Source: an uncultured Blautia sp.
Lineage (GTDB): Bacteria; Bacillota; Clostridia; Lachnospirales; Lachnospiraceae
DNA length: 36,833 nt
Direction: 5' to 3'
Assembly (NCBI GenBank): GCA_900551715.1
Contig: URXG01000018.1
Location: forward strand, 1-36,833
In this document: positions 16,501 through 25,900 of the stretch, piece by piece
Layout: every line of letters begins with the position of its first letter
How positions within the stretch are numbered: position 1 is the first letter of the stretch
The notes under the pieces: generated by a model
The model's input: the letters and a program-made list of their open reading frames with translations, nothing else
Told to the model about the DNA's origin: nothing
Databases searched by the model: none
Program-made: the position numbers and the translations under genes

Positions 16501-17942
16501 TTTATCTGAAGAACAATACCACCTTTCAGAGGAGCTTCTTCTGTAGAACGTGAAGACGTAGCATAAATGGTTACAGAACCTTCTTTCAGTCCCGTTACCA
16601 CACCATTTTCGTCTACAGTTGCAATGTTTTCATCAGAACTTGACCAGGTGAAAGTCTCCTTTTTATATGTTCCGGAAGCTGCCAGAGCCAGTTTACCACT
16701 GTTTTCATCTGTTGGATCAATTACAACAGATTTGGTTCCTGATCCGTCTGCCGCTTCCACACTGACACCTTTGACATTTACAGTAAATGTAGCGGAATTG
16801 GATTTGTCCCGGATCCAGCTTGCTACGATCACTGCTTTTCCTATTTTTTTCGGTGTTATACGGAGGGTGTCTCCACTCCATCCACTGTTGGCAGTTACCT
16901 CTGCCACATCCGGATCAGAAGATTTTATATTCAATTCGGAAGCAGAATAATTGGATGTAAAACCTATTGATATAGGATTCAGTACACGTCCATCTTCCGG
17001 CATGGTAACTTCATACTTACCTGTTACTTTCAGGTTTTCTGGATAAATGGTAAGTCTTCCGTTAAAGCCAATCGTATCCGGGTACCAGAGAAGATTCGAT
17101 TCTTTTACACCATAGGTAAAAGAAACCTGGGTTTTCTGTGCTGGCTTGCTGATCGTAAGTACATTATTTTCGTCTGCTGAGATCAGGCCATTTCCACCGG
17201 ACCAGGTAAGGGTAAGGTCTTCCGGAAGGCTGTCAACTTTTTCACCACCAACAACATAACTGATCTTTGTCTGAATTTTATTATCACTGTTTTCATCATA
17301 AAGATAATAATATTCTGAACTATTTTCGATCAGGGAATCGCTTTCAAACTCTACCTGAACATCTACTGTTTTCAAGGTGATGCTTACAGGCACAGATTCT
17401 CTGCCTTCAGAATCTTTGGCAATAACTGTATACTCCAGTACATCAGCTGTCTCCGTACTGATATCCTGCATGATCTCATCATTCCATACTTTTGCTTCAC
17501 TGCCATCTTTATATTTGGCTTCATAGGTCAGATTACTGCCTTCAAACATCTGCCCTATTTCAATTCTTTTCGAACTGGTAACACCTTTTGATGCCTTCCT
17601 TGTATACAATGTATAGACTGTTTTGTTGTTTTTTACCTGCGGTCCCTCTGATGTATTTTCTTCACCTGCAAAATCTGCCGCATCATCTGTAAAATCAGCC
17701 TGTAAGTCTGACTGATCTGCCCCCTCGCTGTCTGTTACCTGTACTTCTTCCTCTTCTGTCTCTGTTTCTGTCTGATCCGCATCTTCAGACTGGACATCCA
17801 CAGAAGTTTCTCCTGTTTCTCCTGTTTCTTCTGTTTCTTCTTGAACATCAGTGAAATCCGCTGCCGTTACAGGCAGAGCACCGGAGAACACACTTAATGT
17901 CATGGAGGCTGACAACAGCCAGCTTAATGCTTTTTTCTTCAT
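13542..17942 (-). CDS. Giant secreted protein with BIG2, cadherin-like and Bacteroidetes-like surface domains
   Basis: A 1466-residue exported protein with a signal peptide (MKKKALSWLLSASMTLSVFSG...ADF), a Glu/Asp/Thr-rich stalk, Ig-like modules with a BIG2 repeat at about 390-460 (TWSSSDENIATVDENGVVTG) and cadherin-like sandwiches at about 620-790. A distinctive domain at about 880-1135 contains GGYITYKYDTPI, DFIAYGNSNGG, GSVQVSKDGQTWYDLAGS, DLDWAVDADGMPVQLDSI and GEKSTEV. A helical FIVAR-like segment (about 1225-1297) and two C-terminal BIG2 repeats ending TIKVTVK complete it. The distinctive domain resembles one I recall from Bacteroidetes cell-surface proteins; this is from memory. The start has AAAGGAGG upstream. 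No anchor motif is visible. It lies 35 bases after the 652-aa gene in the cobalamin-controlled operon; a ligand- or wall-binding role is inferred. Confidence 0.82.
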   Translation of the reverse strand: MKKKALSWLLSASMTLSVFSGALPVTAADFTDVQEETEETGETGETSVDVQSEDADQTETETEEEEVQVTDSEGADQSDLQADFTDDAADFAGEENTSEGPQVKNNKTVYTLYTRKASKGVTSSKRIEIGQMFEGSNLTYEAKYKDGSEAKVWNDEIMQDISTETADVLEYTVIAKDSEGRESVPVSITLKTVDVQVEFESDSLIENSSEYYYLYDENSDNKIQTKISYVVGGEKVDSLPEDLTLTWSGGNGLISADENNVLTISKPAQKTQVSFTYGVKESNLLWYPDTIGFNGRLTIYPENLKVTGKYEVTMPEDGRVLNPISIGFTSNYSASELNIKSSDPDVAEVTANSGWSGDTLRITPKKIGKAVIVASWIRDKSNSATFTVNVKGVSVEAADGSGTKSVVIDPTDENSGKLALAASGTYKKETFTWSSSDENIATVDENGVVTGLKEGSVTIYATSSRSTEEAPLKGGIVLQIKENQKPYLEDMEFNDWNNYEGWQAATDGFRQTIQNYEITVKNTNTASFNFVPHFDDEKYDVVLSSQEYGGEYKDTALENGVKSSNANALEPGHNLIYIKVTDKADTSRVTTYTFDIFRPYTDQNTLTTLVLYPNGSTALKYPTYKNRTEGTMFQVKEDGTIGNAGYSPSVYNYQAYVFGKRTDKITFQTRFATQQEHVYLTKDDGEPQEVTYDWATDEQTLNETGSTVFRFEVMSDKAYAAAKAEAEKNGTEFVFAPEKTYTITVDKVDPLGIDSRMEDAEVTDGMLYAPGFDPAQYSYSVLLDSGKKEATLKFHVQKDIEVYYQTSNFGQGTKLTGEEDPEGPEGTLLYTAILKPKTSPWASDPTIALKTYNDDKTESGFVSYTFSLKERDTKDAMPDSVEGYLCIGSQYTNKGSYGLLPERTLKKNGDTLSLGNFGGYITYKYDTPIQNSSTNPYGIDFIAYGNSNGGQSFAEPGSVQVSKDGQTWYDLAGSVHYDDEADWNYSMTYTRNSDGTSSWTDSDGNSGTHYLYPDAKEYPYYTWNDSNSQSMTVTGLKLINDSRDPYGSKQAAYPDFGYCDVNQNAAAADMGKAGNPYAGHAAFGDGFDLDWAVDADGMPVQLDSISYIRVSTASSIYAGIIGEKSTEVTAVYRTANTAEEAVGRTTAPTSVTVNGQEVSLDAQVTDLTYTGKSLDVKVTAEEGANIYINGQNGAERTYETAPKHGILRVITQTGEKEPDIRYIRLHSQDALDHAAAQSVIEKINAIGKVTLDSQAAIQDARDAYENLTEEQKALVTNTDVLVKAEKDYAALVKANTKIPATSVKTNVGGKKLYKGQTYQLKAIMAPADTTDKVTWNSSNKKVATVDKNGKVKALKKGKTIITVRTTSGKTFRCGVHVYEVKATQIRVTEKKNITVSKKTIRKGQSYQIKIQLKPKNTTDTLKWKSSNSKVAKVNAKGKVTGLKKGTAVITATTSGGIKTTIKVTVK

Positions 17943-17977
17943 TCTCTTCCTCCTTTAATTTTATGATGAAAGGCTTT

Positions 17978-19936
17978 TTATGGCCTGCCGCGTACTGTTT
18001 TTGACCAGCTGCTGTAATATTTCTTTCCTTTATACATACGGAAAGAACGGATACGGAAATAATACTTTCTGCCTTTTCGCAAACCTGTCTTTCTGTAAAC
18101 AACTGTTTTGCTGTTTGCAGAACGGATCTTTTTGAATCCAGATTTTGAGTTTGTACTCATCTGGATCTCATATCCGGAAACCTGGGATGCCTTTTTCCAT
18201 TTTATAGTAAGAACACCGCTTTTCACCTTTTTTACGGAAGTAATCTTAGTAGTATTTACTTTGGGTTTTGCCACCGGTTTCGGTGTTGGTGTTGGCTTTC
18301 GGGTTGGTTTTGGTGTTGGTTTTGGCGTCGGTTTCGGAGTTGGTTTCGGGCTTGGTGTTACCTTTTCTGCGTTTTCTTTCAGTTTTTTGTAAGTAAGTTC
18401 CGCAGTTTCCAGAAACTTTGTTTTTTCTCCATTCACATTCTGGTATGCAACAGATCCTTTTCCCAACCCATCATATGCCTTTCTTGCCGCCTGTATCTTC
18501 TGCTCGCATTCTTTCGTATAAGTGATGTCTCTTTCCGAAGAACCAATGGCATCGATCAGAGATTCTGTATTTTTAACTCTTGCCACTGTTTCCCTGTCTG
18601 CTTTTACAAAGATCTGTACAGAATCCTGTATGCTTCTGTCGGCTCTTGAAACAGCTGTTACTGTAACACTCTGATCTTTGTCTATGTATGCTTTCCCATG
18701 AAAAACCCCAAGATAATCTACATATCCTGCTGTTCCTTTTACCTGCCATCTTACAGATTGAAACAATGCTGTAGAAGGCAGGATTTCCACATTCAACCGA
18801 AGTTTTTCTCCAACTGAGATCTGGTTTTTGTTTCCCTCTGTTGTCAGTTTCAGCTTCTTTACGGACAGAGTGCTTCCATTGTCACTGACTGTGATTCTGG
18901 CTGTTGCCGGTGCAATGGCCGCTCCGTTCTGACCTGCCAGAGATTTTTCTTCTCCCTGAAGATACCAGGTTCCTGCTTTGTCAAAAGTACAGGAGATATA
19001 CCCCTCACTGTCATATTCCAGATTTTTTATAAGATTCCAGTTTTCGTCATAAAGTTTCACATCCAGATCTGTCATGGAAGATGGTTCCGGTGTATAAAAA
19101 TTGCCAGAACTGTCGCTTACGGAACCTTTCTGATTATAGGTCTTTGTTCTGAGAGTCTCTCCGGTCTGGAGTTGATAATCATCCTGACTGAAAAAGGTAA
19201 ATCCACTTCGCTGGTAAAAACTATAGTCTGTAAACATAGCCAGATCCACAGTATCTCCATCTTCCAGAAGAATGTAATCTGCAGACGCACCCCAGTCAGA
19301 CCATATAAGCGGATATTCATGATTCACATAATAATTCAGATTTTCGTCATGACCCCAGAAATTTGTCATGTACAGAGAAGTAGCAGAACCTGTAACTGAA
19401 AGAAGCTTCCTCTCTTCATTGTTACTTCCTTCAAAAGTAAAGTAGGCTTCCTCTCCATTCATATAAAAAATTCGGTCAGAATGTCCTTTATTAAAAATTT
19501 CGTTTTTTCCGTAACCCTTGCCACACTGCTCCTCTGGAATACCAAGATAATATTTTTCAAGCATATAAATATAAAGATGAAGAAGCGTCGGTCGTTTAAT
19601 AACCCCTCGCTCCGGCTCATAAGCACAGGTTGCACTGGTAGGATACCGATAAAACCGTTCCATACCGTACAAGTTCAGATCAAAATACGGCACTGTAACT
19701 TTTACGTGAGACAACGCCGTTTCTTCTTCATCAAATCCCCGGATCGGAATCCCGTCACTGGAGATTGTCACAGCTACAGTAACCTGACTCTGATTCGATT
19801 CATTATACTGATACTTCTGTCCATGAAAACTTTCTTTTGCATAAATTTTTCCGGGAAGTAAGAATATTCCCGCAATGAAAAAAAGGAGAAAAAGAATTCC
19901 CCTGTATCTGGCTGTAATCCTGAATCCTCTTTTCAT
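17978..19936 (-). CDS. Secreted surface protein with Pro-rich linker and C-terminal FN3-like domain
   Basis: A 652-residue exported protein with a signal peptide (MKRGFRITARYRGILFLLFF...YAKES). An N-terminal domain of unrecognised family (about 40-360) is rich in Tyr and Trp and contains SLYMTNFWG, NYYVNHEYP, IWSDWGA and GDTVDLAMF. An Ig/BIG2-like module (about 365-455), a helical FIVAR-like segment, a (PKPT)n linker (about 530-565) and a fibronectin type III-like domain ending in the basic KTVRGRP follow. The start at 19936 is fixed by AGGAGG four bases upstream; the frame runs further 5' but has no signal peptide there. The order aromatic YYVN motif then GDTV loosely recalls DUF4430, so the N-terminal domain could be a divergent relative; I cannot establish that by eye. 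It is the second gene of operon B, after the LRR gene. Confidence 0.75.
   Translation of the reverse strand: MKRGFRITARYRGILFLLFFIAGIFLLPGKIYAKESFHGQKYQYNESNQSQVTVAVTISSDGIPIRGFDEEETALSHVKVTVPYFDLNLYGMERFYRYPTSATCAYEPERGVIKRPTLLHLYIYMLEKYYLGIPEEQCGKGYGKNEIFNKGHSDRIFYMNGEEAYFTFEGSNNEERKLLSVTGSATSLYMTNFWGHDENLNYYVNHEYPLIWSDWGASADYILLEDGDTVDLAMFTDYSFYQRSGFTFFSQDDYQLQTGETLRTKTYNQKGSVSDSSGNFYTPEPSSMTDLDVKLYDENWNLIKNLEYDSEGYISCTFDKAGTWYLQGEEKSLAGQNGAAIAPATARITVSDNGSTLSVKKLKLTTEGNKNQISVGEKLRLNVEILPSTALFQSVRWQVKGTAGYVDYLGVFHGKAYIDKDQSVTVTAVSRADRSIQDSVQIFVKADRETVARVKNTESLIDAIGSSERDITYTKECEQKIQAARKAYDGLGKGSVAYQNVNGEKTKFLETAELTYKKLKENAEKVTPSPKPTPKPTPKPTPKPTRKPTPTPKPVAKPKVNTTKITSVKKVKSGVLTIKWKKASQVSGYEIQMSTNSKSGFKKIRSANSKTVVYRKTGLRKGRKYYFRIRSFRMYKGKKYYSSWSKTVRGRP
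18275..18356 (-). repeat. Short tandem repeat coding for a (PKPT)n linker
   Basis: A run of roughly 12-base units (plus strand GGTTTTGGTGTT-like) encodes alternating Pro-Lys-Pro-Thr between the helical segment and the FN3-like domain of the 652-aa surface protein. Such tracts serve as stiff spacers across the cell wall and are prone to changes in repeat number. Confidence 0.8.
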
Positions 19937-20007
19937 AAGTCCTCCTGTCTGATGCGTTTCAGTGGTTTGAAAACAATTATCTGATATTTCAAAAATAAAT
20001 ATATGAC

Positions 20008-20766
20008 TCAAATATATTCTGCCTGAAATCCAAACTGCTGACAGTACTGATCCACTTTACTGCCTTTTTTGCAGCGGACCATAACACTTCTGTTAACGAT
20101 CCAGTCTCCTATGTATTCCGGATCATGTGTCAGTTCCAGGATTTTCATTCGGTCACATCCATGAAATACCCATTTTTCAATTCGTTTTACACTGGAAGGA
20201 ATTCTTATATATTCCAGTCTGCGGCATTTCAGAAATGCACTGTCTCCAATGCTTTTCAGCCCTTCCGGCAATTCCAGATTTTTAAATCCACAACGATAAA
20301 ATGCTCTGGTCTGGATACTGGCAGTTCCCTCCGGAAGCTGTATGACTTCCAGATTCTGACATTCCCTGAAAGTATCCGGATAAATGATTTTCACTTTACT
20401 GTCTGAATTGATTTTTACTTCCCTCAGTCTTTTACAGCCTGCAAAAGCCGCCTTTCCAAGTTTTTGTACAGAATCTGAAAACTCTGCTTTCCCAAGATTC
20501 ACACACCCTTCAAATGCTCCCTGTCCTACCACTTTTACTCCTGGCATTTCGATGCTTTTCATTGACGTACAGTTAAAAAAAGCATTATTCCGAATCTCGG
20601 TTACATTGGAATCCAAAACCAGTCTTCTGATCTTGATGTTATTACGAAAAGCCTGCTCATCAATGCATTGATATGCATCTCCGATCAGCAGATTTTTTTC
20701 TTTATTTTTTTTTGCCTCTTCTCTGGTATATATTTTCTGACCACATACTGTTACTGCACTTCCCAT
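20008..20766 (-). CDS. BspA-type leucine-rich repeat (LRR_5) protein, no signal peptide
   Basis: A 252-residue LRR_5 protein with repeats such as ITS-like 'IRNNAFFNCTSMKSIEMPGV' and 'LEYIRIPSSVKRIEKWVFHGC'. It is a clear paralogue of the gene at 200-1036: both open with a short segment then 'TR.EAKK' and 'LLIG', and both end in 'WIVNRS' and 'RCKKGSKVD.YCQ'. It has no signal peptide or membrane helix, so a cytoplasmic location is likely. Start ATG at 20766 follows GAGGAGAGG. It is the first gene behind a cobalamin riboswitch and terminator, and heads the operon of exported proteins that continues to 1551. The gap to the next gene is 71 bases with no evident terminator. Function unknown. Confidence 0.87.
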   Translation of the reverse strand: MGSAVTVCGQKIYTREEAKKNKEKNLLIGDAYQCIDEQAFRNNIKIRRLVLDSNVTEIRNNAFFNCTSMKSIEMPGVKVVGQGAFEGCVNLGKAEFSDSVQKLGKAAFAGCKRLREVKINSDSKVKIIYPDTFRECQNLEVIQLPEGTASIQTRAFYRCGFKNLELPEGLKSIGDSAFLKCRRLEYIRIPSSVKRIEKWVFHGCDRMKILELTHDPEYIGDWIVNRSVMVRCKKGSKVDQYCQQFGFQAEYI

Positions 20767-20784
20767 TTCAGCCTCTCCTCAAGT

Positions 20785-20820
20785 AAAAAAGGCACAATAT
20801 CCGTGATCGGACATTGTGCC
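20785..20820 (-). terminator. Riboswitch-linked intrinsic terminator
   Basis: On the minus strand GGCACAATGTCCG (from 20820) pairs with CGGATATTGTGCC (to 20791), a 13-bp stem with one G-T and a four-base loop, followed immediately by six T (20790-20785). It stands just upstream of the LRR ribosome site, so termination here would silence the start of operon B when cobalamin is bound. Confidence 0.9.
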
Positions 20821-20919
20821 TATTATTCTTTGTGTATTAATCTGATCATCACCTGATTTTTCAGGTAATGATGCTGGGCTGGGAAATTGTCCGTTATTCT
20901 GCATTATTATGCATACAAA

Positions 20920-20928
20920 ACAATGTCC
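20920..20928 (-). promoter_or_regulatory. Candidate antiterminator strand
   Basis: The minus-strand reading GGACATTGT is exactly complementary to ACAATGTCC in the 5' arm of the terminator (20817-20809). Pairing of these two would break the terminator stem, giving the on-state of the riboswitch. Found by eye; no folding energies computed. Confidence 0.55.
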
Positions 20929-20959
20929 CTCTCTATTTATCATTTCGTGTAATAAACAG

Positions 20960-21155
20960 CCACAGCTCTAAGCAGGTATTCTGACTCACGCAGTAACACC
21001 AGATTTTTCCTTCTCACATAATGCAATGGATAACAAAATCTGGCTGCACGCATACAGCAGCACGACTGTTCAGGATTCTCACCTAATTCCCTCTTAGCTG
21101 TTGGTCCATTAAAATGTCACCAACAGAACTTAAAACCGGTAATTGTTTCATTTCC
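20960..21155 (-). promoter_or_regulatory. Cobalamin riboswitch aptamer
   Basis: On the minus strand: GAGGGAATTAGGTGAGAATC, then CTGAACAGTCGTGCTGCTGT, a variable arm, GAGAAGGAAAAATC, and the B12 box GAGTCAGAATACCTGC at 20972-20987. This matches the conserved core of cobalamin riboswitches. It is followed by a candidate antiterminator and a strong terminator and then the LRR gene at 20766. It closely resembles the aptamer at 1235-1425, including its flank 3' of the B12 box, which suggests duplication of the whole riboswitch-LRR cassette. Confidence 0.93.
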
Positions 21156-21176
21156 ATATCTATTTCATTTGTGGAG

Positions 21177-21205
21177 ATTATAACACAAATCCCCATATTG
21201 AGCAA
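21177..21205 (-). promoter_or_regulatory. Promoter for second riboswitch and operon B
   Basis: On the minus strand a perfect -10 TATAAT (21182-21177) preceded by TGTGT lies 17 bases from a weak -35 TTGCTC (21205-21200). It stands 20-25 bases upstream of the aptamer. Confidence 0.6.
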
Positions 21206-21320
21206 TATTTTTCGACAACATGACTGTTGTTTTTTTTCGTAATATGTTTTTGAAACAACTACTGTGCTATTTTCGTAACTGTTCCGTACCCTCGCGATAT
21301 ACTACCTGCTGAATAGTTGC

Positions 21321-22964
21321 CTATTTTCTTACTTTTATCTTTCTTGCTGTACTCCAGCTTCCATAAAGATTTCCTCCGGAAACTTTTTTGTAACTTCTGG
21401 TGCGTACATAATAGTATTTATTACCGGTAAGTTTCTTAATGGCAGTGCTGACAGTTTTGTAACTTTTTACAGTTACTGTTTTGCATTTTTTTCTGAAATT
21501 CTTATCTGTGGAATACATCACCTGATAACCGGAAGCATTGGAATCCTTTTTCCAGGATACTGTAAGTTGTCTGGATTTCTTTGACCTTGCTGCCGGTGTC
21601 GGTTGTTTTGCAGGACTTATGTACACCGGAATCTTCAGGGTTGTTGTCTTCCTGCCTTTCAGGGATGCAGTTACCCGGATCTCTGTTTTTCCGGTTCCCC
21701 GGATTACAGCATTCCTTTTGCTGTCTATGGAAACGACTCTGGTATCTCCGGATTTTACAACTACCGATGCACCTTTTTCTGCACTGATCTTAAGTGCAAT
21801 GGTCTTTTTTGCATAACCTGCTTTTACAGTTTTGTATCCTGCCTTTACTTTTACCGGTGCCAGTGACGGTGTCGGAGTCGGTGAAAGTCCCGGTGTCGGA
21901 GGATTTTCCGGTTTTGGAGTTTCTCCGTTTTCTTTTTTGACAATCACTTTTAATTGTGGAAGCTGTACTCCGATTTTCAGAAGATACTGATTTGAATTCA
22001 GCGTGATCACAGGTGTGAAATAGTAATATCCTGCTTTCATGGAGTCATATCCTTTCAGGCATTCCCAGGTAATTCCTGTAAGTTTTATAGTCGTACTGCT
22101 GTCTTTTATATCCTTCTGTGCTGTAAGGGTTTCTGGAAAACGAATGGATTCCTGCTCTGTTCCATATTTCACCACTATTTCCGATGAAATTCCCTCTTCC
22201 AGTTTCACATTTGAAAGAATACCAATTTCTGCTGCATTATTCAGTACACCAAGATAAGTCCTGATACCGGATTTACCTGTTGTCAGATCTCCGGCAGCCT
22301 TCACGCAGTTTCTATATGCAATATTCACCTCATTCTTTCCCCTCAGCTCTTCTGTTGCTTTTATATAAGCAAGAACAGGATAAATTTTTTCTCTGCTGTA
22401 ACTTCCACTGAGTCTTTCAGAAGGGGCAATAGAGGGGTCTCCGTTCTTGATATCCTCACCGTATCCTATAAGTGTAAACTGCCAGCGAATCACTTCTCCG
22501 CCTTTTAAGCTGACCGCATCTGCTGCATGGTCCGGAAATACACCATCTACGCTGTACATCCAGCCTGATTGCTTTGTGTAATCATATTCACTTAAATAAT
22601 CTGGTGTTTTATCCTCGGTAATAGTAATATCCTGGGCTGCAATCTGTGTTTTTAAAAATTCCGGAGGATTTATTTTTCCTCTGCCTGGATCTTCAATACC
22701 AGAAAGATAATATCCAACAGAGTTTTCCTTTGAAGCTTTAAATTTTATTCCATTGCTGTTCAATACCCGTTCCGTAACTGTTTTTGCAGTATCCCCGGAT
22801 TTTAGCTGCACTGTGGTTGGTTCTACAATAAAGCCCTGACCAAGTGTACTTTTTTCTACGGAAACGATTACCGAATCAGATGCTGCCGGTGTCTGTTCCG
22901 GAAAAATCCAGAACAGACAGATTGTGGCAACAATCACCAGAAGACATCCTTTCCATTTCTTCAT
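21321..22964 (-). CDS. Secreted DUF4430 (transcobalamin beta-like) protein with FN3-like C-terminus
   Basis: A 547-residue exported protein: signal peptide (MKKWKGCLLVIVATICLFWIF...AAS), a DUF4430 domain at about 45-165 with GDTAKTVTERVL and the hallmark QSGWMYSVDGVFPDHA at about residue 131 then GGEVIRWQFT, a middle helical region (about 180-250), beta-rich modules, a Pro/Thr linker (about 345-365), a BIG2-like module and an FN3-like domain at about 460-547. It follows the toroid-containing 1586-aa gene by 13 bases, start preceded by GGAGG, so the two are coexpressed. I infer that they form alpha and beta halves of an intrinsic-factor-like corrinoid binder. It is the last gene of operon A; the 115 bases downstream show no standard minus-strand terminator. 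Confidence 0.83.
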   Translation of the reverse strand: MKKWKGCLLVIVATICLFWIFPEQTPAASDSVIVSVEKSTLGQGFIVEPTTVQLKSGDTAKTVTERVLNSNGIKFKASKENSVGYYLSGIEDPGRGKINPPEFLKTQIAAQDITITEDKTPDYLSEYDYTKQSGWMYSVDGVFPDHAADAVSLKGGEVIRWQFTLIGYGEDIKNGDPSIAPSERLSGSYSREKIYPVLAYIKATEELRGKNEVNIAYRNCVKAAGDLTTGKSGIRTYLGVLNNAAEIGILSNVKLEEGISSEIVVKYGTEQESIRFPETLTAQKDIKDSSTTIKLTGITWECLKGYDSMKAGYYYFTPVITLNSNQYLLKIGVQLPQLKVIVKKENGETPKPENPPTPGLSPTPTPSLAPVKVKAGYKTVKAGYAKKTIALKISAEKGASVVVKSGDTRVVSIDSKRNAVIRGTGKTEIRVTASLKGRKTTTLKIPVYISPAKQPTPAARSKKSRQLTVSWKKDSNASGYQVMYSTDKNFRKKCKTVTVKSYKTVSTAIKKLTGNKYYYVRTRSYKKVSGGNLYGSWSTARKIKVRK

Positions 22965-22977
22965 AGTGCTTCCTCCA

Positions 22978-25900
22978 TTATTTTACAGTAACTTTAAAGG
23001 TTGCTTTCTTTTTATTGATTTTTACAGTAATAGTTGCCTTGCCGGCTTTCAGTGCTTTAATATGTCCTTTTGCATCTACAGTTACAACTTTCTTGTTTGA
23101 GCTTGTAAAGATTGCTTTTTCTCTACTGGAAACTGGTCTGCGTACAGGAATCAGACTAAACTTTTCTCCTTTTTTCAGAGTAACAGAATTTTTTCCACCT
23201 CTGAATCCGGTAATTTTAGTTGTTTTTACAGCTGTTTTCTGTACTTTAATATTTACTGTTTTCTTAAGCCCACTTTTCAGTGTAATAGTAATCTTGGCAG
23301 TGCCAGTACGTTTCTGAGCAGTAAGTTTACATCTTCCATTGGATTTGCCACTTACTTTAATAATTTTGGTATTGCTGGATTTCCAGGATTTTACAGAATC
23401 CCCTTTTGCCATTCCTGTCACTTTGAAATTATTAACAGTCTGACCAACTTTCATAGGCAGTGTTGTTTCACTGACCTTCATGGTAGCTTTCAGTTTATTT
23501 CCTGTTTCTCTGGTTTCTTTTGCCCCACATACAGAACAGATACGGGTCTGTACTGCTTTCTTAAATACAGTTGCAGCAGATGTTGTTTTCCACTGTGACC
23601 ATTTGTGTGTTACATGTGCAGATCCTTTCAGATCCCAGTAAGCGGTGTTATCTTTGGTAAGCATCAGATAAGAATCAAATGCCTCCAGTGCCTGAATCGT
23701 GGAAATTTCGTATACGATATCCATTCCAGGTGTATGAATAAATCCACCTTTGCTGCCTTTATAATCCATCAGATTGGTGATCATATTCATATTAGAAGAA
23801 CCAAACCCTTCTTCCGGAAGAGTCGGGTCAATACCAAGTGCGGTAAGTGCAAGGATTACCTGAGAAGTTCCCTCAGATGTTCCAAATCCGTAATCATCCC
23901 CCACTGCATTTTTCAGCCAGCTGACTGCCTTCTTTACTGCAGCTTCTACTTTTGGATCTTTTGCCTGATATCTTGACAATGGCTGCAGTGACATGGCTGT
24001 AAGATCTATGCTTCCTGTTTTGTTATCTGTAAGACCGAAGAATCCTTTTTCTGGATTCTGGAATTTCAGAAGACCTTCGATCATGGCTTCTCTTGTCCAT
24101 TTTGCATTGTCCGGAATTTTAATGTCTGCTGCATCCAGTGCAAGTAATACCCAAAGGAATTCGTTGGAACCGTCTGTCAGATGTGTAGAGTCATACATCC
24201 ATTCTGCCAGGTTGATTCCTTCAATATCAGTGATATCTTTGCCGATAATCGTCAGTGCCATGGCAACTTTGGCAATGTCTGTAGGTTTCTTATCCGGTGT
24301 CCAGGTTTTGATTTCTTTCACAACAGACTCATAATATGCATCCAGCTGTTCCTGAGGAATGGTCTCTCCATGGCGGATCAATGTAAATACCGGCCATTCA
24401 TTTCCATATTTGAATCCATCTGCATAATTTGCTTTGATCCAGTCAACAGCAATCTGTGCCCCTTCTCTTGCAAGTGCCTGATTATCAGTGTCCGGAATAT
24501 CTCCCTTGGTAACTTTAATGGTAAGAACAATGGGTTTCGGATGATTTGTCTGGTCTACCGGTGTTCCGGTTACTGTTACGGTGCCCTCAGAAATACCTGT
24601 TACTTTGTAATCAGACGCCAGGAAATACTGATTGGTATCCGGTGCTCCCTCTTCACGTTTCCATGCACCACTCTTTGTTCTTGTGATTGTCGCAACACCT
24701 TTTTTGTCATAAGTCCAGACAATAGACGGATCTGAAACGCTGTATCCTTTGGAAGATTTTTCTCCCACTACATTCAGACTGAAATCTTCACTGCCCTTTT
24801 CTTCCACTGTAAATTCCGTTTTCGCCGCTGTAACTGAAGTAACAGGATTCAGATATTTATAAGTAACTTCTGATGTTCCTGTCTTTGTCTCCGGCATTCC
24901 GGTTTCGGGGTCTTTATCTTCAATCTCTGCTGTATAGGTAACTGTTCCCATCTGTTTCGGAACATAAACCTTAGAACCATTATCATAATAGCCAATAGTC
25001 TCATCGCTGCTCTTAATGGTCCAGTTGTTTCCATAACTTGCATTGGCAGGTTCTACAATGGCCCCACCCTGAATCGGATTAAATGCTACTCTTCCGTCTG
25101 TTTCCTGTCCATCACTGTTGGCATTTCTTCCATGAACGGTCTGTTCTCCGGAAAGTGCCGGACGAATGGACTCTACTGCCACATAAGTAGAAGTAAGCTC
25201 TACAGACGCTTTCACATCCGGATATTTTTTGGCTGTTACTGTAATACTGGATGTACCAGGTTTCTTAAAATAAAAAGAACTGTATACATTCTCGTTATGG
25301 ATATAATCAGAATCTGCTGCATCATACGTAAAACTGGAATATGCAGTATCTCTGTATTCATTCTCTCCATCATAAAGAGCTTTTACCTTGATGGAATTTA
25401 CAGCAGAACCTTCTACTGTGTAAGTTCCATTGGTTACATCCTGATCATTGATAAACAGCTTAATGTCTTTGATTTCTGAAGCCTTGGAAATCACTGCTGC
25501 AGATGCCAGACGTTCTTCTGAACCATCTGCCTTTACAAGATAAGCATTTACCACAGCTTTACCATTCTGATATACAAAAAATTCTCCGGAATCTTCTGCA
25601 ATGGCAGCAGCACCTTCTGGTTTTGTATCAGATAATGACCATTTCAGACTGCATCCTTCCGGTACTTCATAATCCGGAAGACTAAATGTTCCTGCAATTT
25701 TGTGTCCATTCACAAAATCCGGTGAAACCTGAAGTTTTGCATCATCCAGAGTCACCGCTTCCTTTTCATCATAACTTTTGAAAGCAATGGCACAGGTGTT
25801 TTCCCCAGGAAGCTCCGGCCAGTTATTTCCGCCTGGCGTATAAGACTGATTTTCTCCAAAATAAGCATAACCGGTACTACTCTGACCCCAGGATGTGCCA

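Noticed and set aside
18275..18356. CRISPR-like or regulatory direct repeat
   Set aside because: The repeats are in frame, about 12 bases long without spacers, and encode a Pro/Lys/Thr linker.
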